From assembly GCA_048201975.1 (NCBI GenBank), contig DBFBGQ010000077.1, forward strand, positions 1-49,781: 49,781 nucleotides of DNA, in the 5' to 3' direction. Every line of letters starts with the position of its first letter. The first letter of the stretch is position 1. This document shows, in pieces, positions 22,882 through 30,960 of the stretch. A model generated the notes under the pieces. The model saw only the letters and a list, made by a program, of their open reading frames with translations, had not been told where the DNA came from and searched no databases. The position numbers and the translations under genes were made by a program. This DNA is from Egerieenecus sp048201975. Its GTDB lineage: Bacteria > Bacillota > Clostridia > Christensenellales > Aristaeellaceae.

Positions 22882-24342
22882 TCAGCCGCCGACGGTTTCC
22901 GCGGTGGGCGCATACCCGCCGCTGCCCTCGCTGTTGGTCAGGGAGAAGCCGCCGGCGTCAAAGTCCAGCCCCCGAACCACCACCCGGCCGGTGCCTTCCT
23001 CTGTGAGCCATAGCTCATAGGGCGGATCGTTCCAGTAGAGGTTGGCGGCGCTGTCGTAGACGCGCACCGTCCAGCTGCCTTGGGTGTTGGCTGCCTGGTA
23101 AGTGCCGTCGGCGTAGAAGGCGATGGGCGCGTCGATCATGCTGCCTCCGGCATTGTTGTCCCACAGCCCCACCAGAGCGTCCCGGATCTCCTGGGGCGCT
23201 TCTTCCGCATAGAGGGGTTCCAGGGCGCTGAGTGGCACAAAGCCCCATACGATTGCCCCGCCGTCCACAAAGCGGCCGTCCTTGACCTCGGCGCTCACAT
23301 AAGCGTAGGATTCCCCGTAGAGCCCCATGCAAGTGAACAGCGTCTCGGCGGGCACGGTGAATTGGGGATACTGGGAGACGTCCGGGTCATCGGTGAGGTA
23401 CGTATCGGTAACGGCGCGCAGATTGACGCCGATCATCTGCTCATAGGGCCGCCAGACGCTCTCGTCCTCCGCCCAGCTGGTGTCCGCGTCCGGATCCAGC
23501 GCCGTGCCGCGGATGAAGCCGATCCGATGGGTCCGTTGGCTCACCTCGTAGGAGATGCAGGCATAGGCCGTGCGGCTGGAGGGATGATAAAAGCGGCGCA
23601 GCAGCCATAGCTCGCCTCCCAGCCCTACGGCAGCCTTGCCATCCGCGGCGCGCCAGGCGTTTTCTCCCTCGGGGGCGGAGTAAACCGCTTCGGTGCCACT
23701 GCCCAGGCCGGCGTAGCGCTGGCCCGACGGCATGTCGCCGTCAGAGCGGGGGAACAGGCTCTTTCCGCTGTCCAGCGCCCCGTTCAGCAGGTTCAGCCGG
23801 CGAATCTCCGCCACGCTCCGGGGAAAGAGCGAAATATTGAAATCGCCCAGCAGCTGCGACGCATACCAGGTGGCGCGCTCCTCTCCCTGGACGGCCTCGT
23901 AGCCATAGATGCAGCCGGTTTCCTGATCGGTGATGCCCTTCAGGGACAGATTCCCCACCTGCGCCTGCTCCAGGGCGTAACCCTCCTCCGTCAGGCGGAA
24001 GGTATACCGCTCCTCCGATCCGTAGGCCAGCAAAAAGCCGGTGTCCGTGGCTTCCAGGGTCACGTCCTCCTGGCCTGACTGGGGTTGATAGACCGCCTTG
24101 GTGTAGCGGTGAAGCATGCCGTCGGCGAGGAGCAGCAGCACATTGTGGTAACGGGAGCTCATCAGGGCCAATTCGCCGGAAGCCTGCCGGGCAGCGCGAT
24201 AGGAATTCCAGGTTTCCGTCTCCTGAGATACGGCGCCGTACAGCTCGCCTGTAAGGCCCCATTGATTGGCCGAAGCTCGAAACAGCGGGCATGCTGCAAA
24301 CAGCGTCAGGCAGAGCAGCAGCGAAAGCGTGCGTCGCTTCAT
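22882..24342 (-). CDS. Secreted protein of unknown function
   Basis: A 486-residue exported protein. Residues 1-25 are a signal peptide (MKRRTLSLLLCLTLFAACPL, with cleavage likely after ASA). A cysteine lies in the hydrophobic core but without a good lipobox. The N-terminal two thirds are rich in Tyr, Trp and Gly and look beta-rich. A segment near residues 330-375 (TLFTCMGLYGESYAYVSAEV, then WGFVPLSAL) resembles a bacterial SH3-type fold. A C-terminal stretch (GLWDNNAGGSM to SGGYAPTAETVGG) resembles a lipocalin-like strand set. No catalytic motif is evident. The RBS is GGGAGGG about ten bases upstream of the ATG. Confidence 0.75.
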   Translation of the reverse strand: MKRRTLSLLLCLTLFAACPLFRASANQWGLTGELYGAVSQETETWNSYRAARQASGELALMSSRYHNVLLLLADGMLHRYTKAVYQPQSGQEDVTLEATDTGFLLAYGSEERYTFRLTEEGYALEQAQVGNLSLKGITDQETGCIYGYEAVQGEERATWYASQLLGDFNISLFPRSVAEIRRLNLLNGALDSGKSLFPRSDGDMPSGQRYAGLGSGTEAVYSAPEGENAWRAADGKAAVGLGGELWLLRRFYHPSSRTAYACISYEVSQRTHRIGFIRGTALDPDADTSWAEDESVWRPYEQMIGVNLRAVTDTYLTDDPDVSQYPQFTVPAETLFTCMGLYGESYAYVSAEVKDGRFVDGGAIVWGFVPLSALEPLYAEEAPQEIRDALVGLWDNNAGGSMIDAPIAFYADGTYQAANTQGSWTVRVYDSAANLYWNDPPYELWLTEEGTGRVVVRGLDFDAGGFSLTNSEGSGGYAPTAETVGG

Positions 24343-24398
24343 GGTGAAGTATCCCTCCCTTGCATGTTCACGCCGCCCATCAAGGGCGCTTTTTTTCT

Positions 24399-24410
24399 AT
24401 TATAGCATAG
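24399..24410 (-). promoter_or_regulatory. Extended -10 promoter of the secreted-protein gene
   Basis: On the minus strand TGC-TATAAT (TATAAT at 24399-24404) lies about 55 bases upstream of the start codon. The -35 region is poor, which is tolerated by extended -10 promoters. Confidence 0.55.
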
Positions 24411-24436
24411 GCAATGGCGGGAGAATGGCGGAAGTT

Positions 24437-24477
24437 GTAACAAACAGCGCCCCGCTCCCTGTGGAAGGGCGGGGCGC
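24437..24477 (-). terminator. Terminator of the MATE exporter gene
   Basis: A 9-bp stem GCGCCCCGC (24469-24477 on the minus strand) / GCGGGGCGC (24447-24455) is followed on the minus strand by TGTTTGTTAC. Confidence 0.65.
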
Positions 24478-24496
24478 AGAGGCCGCTGCGGCGCGG

Positions 24497-25870
24497 TCAG
24501 ACGGAGGATGCGGCTGAGGAGGATAGCCGCGCCCGGAGGCGGCGCATCCGGTGATAATACCCCCAGATGAGCAGGATGGCCGCGCCGATCCACGCGGAGA
24601 TCTCCGCGATGTACACGCCCCATTCGCCCACAAGCAGCGAGAGCAGCAGCACGCAGCCGATGCGCATGGCCAGCTCCACAATGCCGGACACCATGGGGAT
24701 CATGGTGTCGCCCAACCCCTGCAGGGTGGAACGGTAGACAAAGAGCAGGTACAGCATGAAAAGTCCCAGGCTCATAACCGCCAGGTAGCGATACCCCACC
24801 GTGAGCACCTGGTCCACCAGCTCCGGCTGGTCGTTGATGAACAGGGCCAGCAGCTGTTTGCCCCATAGCAGCATGCAGGCGGCCACGGCCAGCGCCATGC
24901 CCACGGCGATCTGCGACGCGCGGCGAAGTCCCAGCCGCACCCGGTCCAACTGCCCGGCGCCCAGGTTCTGCCCCGCAAAGGTGCCCATGGCGCTGCCCAG
25001 GGAAGAACCCGCCAGCTCGATGAGCCCGGTGAGCCGGGTGGCGGCGTTGAAGCCCGCCATAAAGATGAAGCCAAAGCTGTTCACCACACCCTGGAGCACC
25101 AGCCCGCCCACGGCGATGATGCCATTTTGGAACGCCACCGGAAGGCCCAGGCGGAGCAAGCTGCCCATGGCGCGGCGTTCCGGGCGCAGGTCCGCCCGGG
25201 AGAGGCGCAGAAAAGGCAGCCTGCGCAGGGCCAGCAGGCAGATCAGGCAGGAAACGCCCTGGGAGATAACCGTGGCGATGGCCACGCCGGACACGCCCCA
25301 GCGGAAGGTGGCCACAAACAGGATATCCAGCACAATGTTGCACAGCGCCGCCGCGGTCATGGCGTACAGGGGCGTGCGGCTGTCCCCCAATGAGCGCAGA
25401 ATCCCTGAGAGCAGGTTGAAGCCCATTACCAGCGTGATGCCGCTGAAAATGATGCGCAGGTACTGACAGGTGAGGTCAATGGTGTTGTCGGGGGAACGGA
25501 GCAGCACCAGGGTGGGGTACAGCAGCGTCTGGGAGAGCAGGGTGAGCAGCGCCACCACCCCGGCGGACAGCAGCACGCTCTGGCCTACGGCGCGGCGTAT
25601 GCCAGCGTAATCCTCCGCGCCAAAGCACTGGGCCACCTGAATGGAAAAGCCTTGGGCCAAGCCCATGGCAAGCCCAAGCACCAGCCAGTCCAGCCACCCG
25701 GCGGAGGAAACGGCGGCCAGGGCGGTAACGCCCTCCACCTGGCCGATCACCAGGGTATCCACCAGGCTATACAGCTGCTGGAACAGGTTGCCGGCCACAA
25801 TGGGCAGGCAGAAGCTCAAAATCAGGCGGGTGGGATTGCCGCGGGTCATGTCTTTGGTGCGGGCAGGCAT
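24497..25870 (-). CDS. MATE family efflux transporter
   Basis: A 457-residue exporter with about 12 membrane segments in two MatE repeats. N-terminal PIVAGNLFQQLYSLVDTLVIGQ and the second-repeat start GLPVAFQNGIIAVGGLVLQG are family hallmarks, as is GQNLGAGQLDRVRLGLRRA. MATE proteins export drugs or metabolites in exchange for Na+ or H+; the substrate is unknown. The ATG at 25870 has AAAGGAG about eleven bases upstream. It lies 110 bases after sigF on the same strand, but its function gives no reason to include it in the sporulation operon. Confidence 0.92.
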   Translation of the reverse strand: MPARTKDMTRGNPTRLILSFCLPIVAGNLFQQLYSLVDTLVIGQVEGVTALAAVSSAGWLDWLVLGLAMGLAQGFSIQVAQCFGAEDYAGIRRAVGQSVLLSAGVVALLTLLSQTLLYPTLVLLRSPDNTIDLTCQYLRIIFSGITLVMGFNLLSGILRSLGDSRTPLYAMTAAALCNIVLDILFVATFRWGVSGVAIATVISQGVSCLICLLALRRLPFLRLSRADLRPERRAMGSLLRLGLPVAFQNGIIAVGGLVLQGVVNSFGFIFMAGFNAATRLTGLIELAGSSLGSAMGTFAGQNLGAGQLDRVRLGLRRASQIAVGMALAVAACMLLWGKQLLALFINDQPELVDQVLTVGYRYLAVMSLGLFMLYLLFVYRSTLQGLGDTMIPMVSGIVELAMRIGCVLLLSLLVGEWGVYIAEISAWIGAAILLIWGYYHRMRRLRARLSSSAASSV

Positions 25871-25980
25871 GGGGACGAACGCTCCTTTGCAAAGAAATAG
25901 GGGAAATTGGCAAGTATATTCGCGTTCCGTGCGGAGATTCCTGCGATCGCCCGCGGGAAAACTTTGCGGAAAAAGCGCGC

Positions 25981-26682
25981 TCAACCGCTGTCCAGCCATT
26001 GCCGCCGCAGCTGGGTTTTCAGGCGCATTTCGGCCCGGGAAACCTGCACCTGGGTCATGCCCAGGGCGCGGGCGGTTTCCGCCTGGGTCAGCCCCTGTCG
26101 CCAGCGCAAATAGAGCAGCTTGCGCTCCCGCTGGGGCAGTCGTTCCAAAAGGTCCTGCATGAGCAGCTTGTTCAGCCAGCTTTCCCCCTGGGGATCGGGA
26201 ATCAGGTCCGCCACCGCATGCGCGCTGCCGTTCAGCGGCGCATCCAGGGGAACTGTGGCGATTTCCTCCATGGCCAGGGCCAGCTCCGCCGGATCCATGC
26301 GCAGCGCGGAGGCTAGCTCGGTGACGGTGGGCTCTCGCCGGTTTTCCTGGCGCAGCAGCGCCTCCGCCCGGCGGACCCTGGCGCGCAGCTCCCGGTCCTG
26401 CCGGGGAATGTGGCAAGGCGCGTTGATACGGGTCAGCGCGCGCATTTCCCCCAGAATTACCGGCACGGCATAGGTGGAAAATTTCACGCCCATGGAGGGG
26501 TCAAAGCGGCTTAGGGCTTTCATCAGCCCCACGCAGCCCTGCTGGTAGAGCTCTTCCCTTTCCCGGTTCAGGGGCGCGAAACGGCGGCAGAGCATCCTGA
26601 CCAGGGGCAGGTGATCCTCCGCGGCCTCCGCGTAGCGCCGCGCCTCCGGGGATGCGGAATCCTTTGTGAAGGCGTCGGTCAC
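25981..26682 (-). CDS. sigF: Sporulation sigma factor F
   Basis: RNA polymerase sigma factor active in the forespore. The 233-residue protein has region 2 (PLNREREELYQQGCVGLMKA and FDPSMGVKFSTYAVPVILGE), region 3 (RRAEALLRQENRREPTVTEL) and region 4 with a helix-turn-helix (LTQAETARALGMTQVQVSRA). Its identity as SigF rather than SigG rests on position directly after spoIIAA-spoIIAB. It starts at a GTG that overlaps the spoIIAB stop (GTGA). SpoIIAB should hold it inactive until SpoIIAA is dephosphorylated. Confidence 0.95.
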   Translation of the reverse strand: MTDAFTKDSASPEARRYAEAAEDHLPLVRMLCRRFAPLNREREELYQQGCVGLMKALSRFDPSMGVKFSTYAVPVILGEMRALTRINAPCHIPRQDRELRARVRRAEALLRQENRREPTVTELASALRMDPAELALAMEEIATVPLDAPLNGSAHAVADLIPDPQGESWLNKLLMQDLLERLPQRERKLLYLRWRQGLTQAETARALGMTQVQVSRAEMRLKTQLRRQWLDSG

Positions 26683-27116
26683 GCCCGGACCCCGGCGGCA
26701 ATCTTTTTGCGCATGCGCACCAGGGTGCCTTCACCGGGGCGGGAAACCACCTCCAGGTCGTCCATGAAGGTTTGCATAACCGAAAAGCCCATGCCGCTGC
26801 GCTCCTGCTCCGGCTGGGTGGTGAAAAAGGGCTCCATGGCCTGGGCCACGTCGGGGATGCCGCGCCCGTGGTCTTCGATTTCCACGGTCATTTCCCCGCG
26901 CTCGTCATAGCTGACCCGCAGGGTAATATCTCCCCGCCGGCCCTCGTAGCCATGGACGATGGCGTTGGTCACGGCCTCGGAGACGGCGGTTTTCAGGTCG
27001 GCAATCTCGCTGAGGGTGGGGCTGAGCTGCACGGCAAAGGCCGCCACCGCCACCCGGGCGAAGGATTCGTTTTCCGCAAGAGAAGGAAAGGTGAGCTCCA
27101 TATGGTTGCGCGTCAT
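26679..27116 (-). CDS. spoIIAB: Anti-sigma F factor SpoIIAB
   Basis: Serine kinase and anti-sigma factor that binds SigF or phosphorylates SpoIIAA. The 145-residue GHKL fold is visible as the N box AVSEAVTNAIVHGYEG, G1 EIEDHGRGIPD and G2 SGMGFSVMQTFMDDLEV. Length matches the family (about 146). It lies 13 bases after spoIIAA and overlaps sigF by four bases, the standard arrangement for this switch. Confidence 0.96.
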   Translation of the reverse strand: MTRNHMELTFPSLAENESFARVAVAAFAVQLSPTLSEIADLKTAVSEAVTNAIVHGYEGRRGDITLRVSYDERGEMTVEIEDHGRGIPDVAQAMEPFFTTQPEQERSGMGFSVMQTFMDDLEVVSRPGEGTLVRMRKKIAAGVRA

Positions 27117-27129
27117 GATGCATGCCTCC

Positions 27130-27441
27130 TTATGCCCGGTCCAGCTCGGGGATAATGCGGTCCATCCCGGACATGTGGAAGATCCGGGCGATGTGAGGGT
27201 TCATGTGGCATACGGCCATTTTGCCGCCCCGGTCCCGTAGGATGCGGTAGCGGCCCAGGATCACGCCAATGCCGGAGGAGTCCATGAAGGTGAGTTTATC
27301 AAAGTCCAGCACCAGGTACCGGACGGAAGGATCCGCCAGCATCTCATCCAGCTGGCGGCGGATGCTCTGCGCACAGTAATGATCCAGCTCCCCATCCAGG
27401 GCGACCACCAGCGCATCCTGCTTGCAATAGGAACGCAGCAT
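27130..27441 (-). CDS. spoIIAA: Anti-anti-sigma factor SpoIIAA
   Basis: A 103-residue STAS-domain protein that releases SigF from SpoIIAB when unphosphorylated. The phosphorylation segment TFMDSSGIGVILGRY contains S56, equivalent to the phospho-serine of the Bacillus protein. The N-terminal LDGELDHYCAQSIRRQLD is also diagnostic. The ATG at 27441 has AGGAGG at good spacing. It is the first gene of the operon, behind a sigma-H-like promoter. Confidence 0.96.
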   Translation of the reverse strand: MLRSYCKQDALVVALDGELDHYCAQSIRRQLDEMLADPSVRYLVLDFDKLTFMDSSGIGVILGRYRILRDRGGKMAVCHMNPHIARIFHMSGMDRIIPELDRA

Positions 27442-27472
27442 GCTTTACCTCCTGTTTCCAGTAATGCGAGGG

Positions 27473-27502
27473 AAGTTCTTCCGTACACATGGGTTATCCT
27501 GC
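27473..27502 (-). promoter_or_regulatory. Sigma-H-like promoter of the spoIIA operon
   Basis: On the minus strand GCAGGATAA (27494-27502) and GAAGAACTT (27473-27481) are separated by 12 bases, matching the sigma-H pattern RnAGGAwww-N11/12-RnnGAATww except for C in place of T in the -10. spoIIA of Bacillus subtilis is sigma-H-dependent, so this fits established regulation. Confidence 0.6.
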
Positions 27503-27580
27503 CTCGAAAAAGGTCGAGTTATGCGCTGGGAACAGAATCGTATGACAAAAAACTTCCCCCCGCGCGGTGCAGAGGGAAGG

Positions 27581-27622
27581 AAATGCGCGCCCTGAAATGT
27601 ATGCTGTCGAAGCCGCGCATTT
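27581..27622 (-). terminator. Hairpin immediately after the DUF606 gene
   Basis: AAATGCGCG (27581-27589) pairs with CGCGCATTT (27614-27622), one base beyond the stop codon of the minus-strand gene. The T-tract is short, so it may be a weak terminator. Confidence 0.45.
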
Positions 27623-27623
27623 T

Positions 27624-28058
27624 TCAGGAGCTCTTCAGCTTCATTAGAATGACGCCAGCGCACATGAGCACCAGGCCCACCACCTTGTGCCAGGTGAAGG
27701 GCACGGGATTTGTGCCCAGCCACCCCAGGCTGTCGATCAGCGCGGCTACCCCCAGCTGGGCGATCAGTATGGTGGACACAGCCAGCAGGGGATTTAACAT
27801 GCCCATGCCCAGCATGACCGTCACGGTGATCACCGGCGCCAGCAAGCCGCCCAGCCATGCATACCAGGGAGCCTGGGGAAGCCTGGTCAGGTCTCCTTTT
27901 CCAAAGATCAACATGATGACCAGGGCCAGCACCAGTCCGGTTCCCTGGACAAACACGTTGGTTTCCAGCACGCCCACTTTGTCCCCCAGGCGGGTGTTCA
28001 TGACCCCCTGGAAGCTCATGGCTGCGCCGGCGATCAGCGAAAAAAGAAATCCTGCCAC
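27624..28058 (-). CDS. DUF606 (YdcZ-like) DMT superfamily transporter
   Basis: A 144-residue membrane protein with four or five hydrophobic segments. The N-terminal LIAGAAMSFQGVMNTRLG and central LVLALVIMLIFGKGD, with GQLGVA-like IAQLGVAALIDSLGWLG, match the DUF606/YdcZ half-transporters, which usually act as dimers. The GTG at 28058 is chosen because AAAGGTGGG lies six bases upstream; an in-frame extension to 28085 would include that RBS. Substrate is unknown. Confidence 0.85.
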   Translation of the reverse strand: MAGFLFSLIAGAAMSFQGVMNTRLGDKVGVLETNVFVQGTGLVLALVIMLIFGKGDLTRLPQAPWYAWLGGLLAPVITVTVMLGMGMLNPLLAVSTILIAQLGVAALIDSLGWLGTNPVPFTWHKVVGLVLMCAGVILMKLKSS

Positions 28059-28102
28059 GATATTCCCACCTTTCGTCAAAAGCATACCCCGCCCGGGGCG
28101 GG

Positions 28103-28131
28103 CTTATGCATTTGAAGGAAAGATTTGCCAA
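28103..28131 (-). promoter_or_regulatory. Possible promoter of the DUF606 gene
   Basis: On the minus strand TTGGCA (28126-28131) and CATAAG (28103-28108) are separated by 17 bases. The -10 is poor, so this is tentative. Confidence 0.4.
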
Positions 28132-28140
28132 ATTCCGGCG

Positions 28141-28171
28141 CAAGTTGAGCGCAAGTTTGCGCTTGCACTTG
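28141..28171 (+). promoter_or_regulatory. Imperfect palindrome overlapping the GH127-like gene promoter
   Basis: CAAGTTGAGCGCAA (28141-28154) is nearly the reverse complement of TTGCGCTTGCACTTG (28157-28171), with a two-base centre. It runs into the -35 box, where a repressor would block transcription. Confidence 0.5.
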
Positions 28172-28197
28172 AACATGAGGGAAAAAACGTCTATAAT
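28169..28197 (+). promoter_or_regulatory. Promoter of the GH127-like/dusB operon
   Basis: TTGAAC (28169-28174) and a perfect TATAAT (28192-28197) are separated by 17 bases, with the GGAGG of the first gene about 45 bases downstream. Confidence 0.8.
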
Positions 28198-28252
28198 ATC
28201 ATCGGATTATCATGGATGCATGGATACAATGGATGATTCGGGAGGAAAGATT

Positions 28253-29959
28253 ATGCCGCTGAAACCCATGTTTTCCCGGGCGCCCCTGACCAGGCAGCCC
28301 TTGGCGCCCTTGGCGCCGGAGCATATTCAGCTGGAGGGCGACGCCGGGGAAACCCTGGAGAGGCTTTGCGCGCTGGCAATGCAGGCGCCCATGTCCGCCG
28401 CGCTGGCGGAGGGCGCGCTGGCCTGCGCTTATCTGTGTGGAAATGCCGCGCTGGCGGAGCGGACCGAGCAATGGCTGCGCGGACGGCTACGCCTGCAGGC
28501 GGAGGACGGTTCCTTTCCGGGCAAGCCTGCGGAGAATATCCGCATGATGCTGGGGGTGGCCCGGCTTTTTGCGCACAGCGGGGAACGGGAGCTCCTGTCG
28601 CAGATGATGCGCTACTGCGCCTCCTTGCGGGAGCAATGGGAGTCGCTTCGCCTGGACGGGGATGTCATGGGGCAGGCGGCCCCGCTGATGGAGCTGTTGA
28701 CTTTCCTGTACAACGTGACGGGTAAAAAGGCGCTGCTGCATTTGATGGAGCTTACCCGGCGGGACGCCATGGATTGGAGCGGCCTGTTGTCGACCTTCTC
28801 CCTGTCCCGCCCCACGGGAAAGACCATCCGGCGCGAGGAGCTGGAAGCGGGGCGAGCGGCGGAGGGGAACGATCCCAGCGGCTTTTATACCCGGCAGTAC
28901 CTGGCCACCCATGGGCCTGCGCTGGCGTGCGGCATCCGGCTGACCCTGCTCATGGGGCTGTATTCCGGCAGCGCCAGGGACCTGGAGGCCGGGTATACGG
29001 GGTATGAGAAAATCATGCGCTATCACGGCACGCCTGCGGGAGCCTTTACCGCCGATCTGCACCTGGCCGGGGGAAGTCCCTCGGCGGCGGTTTCCGGATG
29101 GGCGGCGGGAGAGACGGCCCGCAGCCTGGCCTGGGTATGGCGGGTGACGGAGAAACCCGGCGCGGCGGATGCGCTCGCGCGACTGACGGAGAACGCGCTG
29201 CCCGCATTTTTGCCAGAAGACAAGCTGCTGCCCTTTCTGCGGGTCAATAGCTTGAGCGTCAACGCGGGGACCAACGATTGCTACGCCCCTGGAGACGCGG
29301 AAGCCACTGCCGTGGAAACCTTGGGCGCGCTTCTGGCGGGCGCGGCGGAGGCCGCCCGGTCGGCGGTGACGGTCACTGCCACGGGCGCGGCGGTGGGCTT
29401 GTACCTTCCTGGGCGCTATACCCTTCGCTTGGGGGGCAAAAAGGCTGCCCTGATCCTTACGGAAACCCAGGAGGGGGTTCAGCTGCGCTTTTCCATGGAA
29501 AGTCCTGCGGAGGCGGAGCTCCAGCTGCGCATTCCCCACTGGGCGGCAGAGGCCATGGTGCAGGTGAACGATGAAGGCGGCTTTGCGCCCGAGGCGGGAA
29601 AGCTCTTTTCCCTCCGGCGGGAGTTCCGGGACGGCGATACCCTCACCTTGACGCTTCCCAAGCAAACCCGCCTGGAGGAGGGCTATCATCAGTCCGTATC
29701 GGCCCTGCGGGGGGATATGCTCCTGGCGGTGCAGGCCGCGGAGGAAGACTGGAAATGGGCGCTGGCCGGCGTGCAGGATACGCCGGAGGGAACCGTGGCG
29801 CAGTTGTTGGGAGGGTTCCCATGGGGGCGCCTGGCCCATGTGCCGGCGGATCCGCCCATTGCGCCCAGCACCCAGGGCGTGCCTGAGGAGAAAGCCATGA
29901 CGCCCTTTGCGCATACGCCCTGCCGCATCGCCGCATTTCCCAAGGGGAAGCAGGCATGA
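28253..29959 (+). CDS. GH127-like (beta-L-arabinofuranosidase fold) protein
   Basis: A 568-residue cytoplasmic protein resembling family GH127. An alpha/alpha-barrel region (about 60-390) contains FLYNVTGKKALLHLMELT, YLATHGPALACGIR and YHGTPAGAFTADLHL. A beta-sandwich follows, with AELQLRIPHWAAEAMVQVND, and a segment like the family's RGP motif is SALRGDMLLAVQAAE. The catalytic region looks altered: the expected E-x-C-A element reads GETARSL, and the usual paired cysteines appear as a single cysteine in TNDCYAPGD. It may therefore be an inactive or re-purposed relative. The ATG at 28253 has GGAGG eight bases upstream. The stop overlaps the start of dusB. Confidence 0.65.
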   Translation: MPLKPMFSRAPLTRQPLAPLAPEHIQLEGDAGETLERLCALAMQAPMSAALAEGALACAYLCGNAALAERTEQWLRGRLRLQAEDGSFPGKPAENIRMMLGVARLFAHSGERELLSQMMRYCASLREQWESLRLDGDVMGQAAPLMELLTFLYNVTGKKALLHLMELTRRDAMDWSGLLSTFSLSRPTGKTIRREELEAGRAAEGNDPSGFYTRQYLATHGPALACGIRLTLLMGLYSGSARDLEAGYTGYEKIMRYHGTPAGAFTADLHLAGGSPSAAVSGWAAGETARSLAWVWRVTEKPGAADALARLTENALPAFLPEDKLLPFLRVNSLSVNAGTNDCYAPGDAEATAVETLGALLAGAAEAARSAVTVTATGAAVGLYLPGRYTLRLGGKKAALILTETQEGVQLRFSMESPAEAELQLRIPHWAAEAMVQVNDEGGFAPEAGKLFSLRREFRDGDTLTLTLPKQTRLEEGYHQSVSALRGDMLLAVQAAEEDWKWALAGVQDTPEGTVAQLLGGFPWGRLAHVPADPPIAPSTQGVPEEKAMTPFAHTPCRIAAFPKGKQA

Positions 29960-30921
29960 AGGAGATCCGTCTGGCGCCCATGGCGGGCATCACCGACTGG
30001 CCCTTCCGGCTCTTGTGCTTTGAACAGGGCTGCGATGCGGCTACCACGGAGATGATCAGCGCCCTGGGGTATGTGTATGCGCCGAAAAACCACGTGGCAA
30101 CCAATCAGCTGCTGGAAAAAGCGCCCGGGGAAGGAAAGCTGTTCGTGCAGATTTTCGGCAAAGAGCCGGAGCTTATGGCCCAGGCCGCGGCGAGGCTGTC
30201 CCAGACAGGCTGCTTCGACGGGGTGGACATCAACATGGGCTGTCCGGCCCATAAGGTGGCCTGCTCTGGAGAGGGCAGCGGGCTGATGCGGGACCCCCAA
30301 AAAGCAGAGGCCATCATCCGGGCGGTGGTTGGAGCCACAGACCTGCCCGTGTCGGTGAAGTTTCGCCTGGGGTGGGACGAGCGCTCCATCAATGTGGAGG
30401 AGCTGGCGGAGATGGCCCAGGAGCTGGGCGTGCGGGAGGTGGCTGTCCACGGCCGCACCCGCCAGCAGCAATACAGCGGCCAGGCCGACTGGGAGGCCAT
30501 TGCGCGGGTGAAGGCGCGGCTGCGCATTCCAGTGCTGGGCAACGGGGATATCTTTACGCCCCAGGACGCCCTGCGCATGCTTGCGCAGACGGGCTGCGAC
30601 GGCGTGCTGATTGGCCGCGGGGCCATGGGAAATCCGTGGCTGTTTGGCCAAATCAAGCGCGCTCTTGCAGGAGAGAGCTGGCAGGAGCCCACCGTGGACC
30701 AGCGGGTGGAGACGGCCCTGAGGCATATCCAGCTGCTCATGGACTGGAAACCCGAGCGGGTGGCGGTGCGGGAGATGCGCAAGCATATCGGTTGGTATTT
30801 TCATGGATTGCGGGGCGCGGCGCAGCTGCGGGGACGGATCAATACCCTGGCCACCGCCGGGGAAGTCCGGGAAGCGCTGTCGGATTTTGCGTCGGAATTT
30901 TCCCAGGCAGGCAGGGATTAA
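29956..30921 (+). CDS. dusB: tRNA-dihydrouridine synthase
   Basis: FMN-dependent enzyme that reduces uridines in the tRNA D-loop. The 321-residue protein has the N-terminal RLAPMAGITDWPFRLL, the catalytic C96 in VDINMGCPAHKV, SVKFRLGWD, the HGRTRQQQYSG motif and the phosphate-binding GNGDIF and LIGRGAMGNPWLF. This pattern is closest to DusB. It starts inside the stop of the GH127-like gene (ATGA) and is followed after 39 bases by the first secreted paralogue with no terminator between. Confidence 0.95.
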   Translation: MKEIRLAPMAGITDWPFRLLCFEQGCDAATTEMISALGYVYAPKNHVATNQLLEKAPGEGKLFVQIFGKEPELMAQAAARLSQTGCFDGVDINMGCPAHKVACSGEGSGLMRDPQKAEAIIRAVVGATDLPVSVKFRLGWDERSINVEELAEMAQELGVREVAVHGRTRQQQYSGQADWEAIARVKARLRIPVLGNGDIFTPQDALRMLAQTGCDGVLIGRGAMGNPWLFGQIKRALAGESWQEPTVDQRVETALRHIQLLMDWKPERVAVREMRKHIGWYFHGLRGAAQLRGRINTLATAGEVREALSDFASEFSQAGRD

Positions 30922-30960
30922 GGCGGCCTGCCGCGTTACATCAGGGGAGATGAGTGAGTC

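Noticed and set aside
24375..24397. Plus-strand terminator (CGCCC-ATCAA-GGGCG then T7)
   Set aside because: It looks like an intrinsic terminator, but no plus-strand gene ends nearby; it lies in the leader of the minus-strand secreted-protein gene, so its role is unclear.
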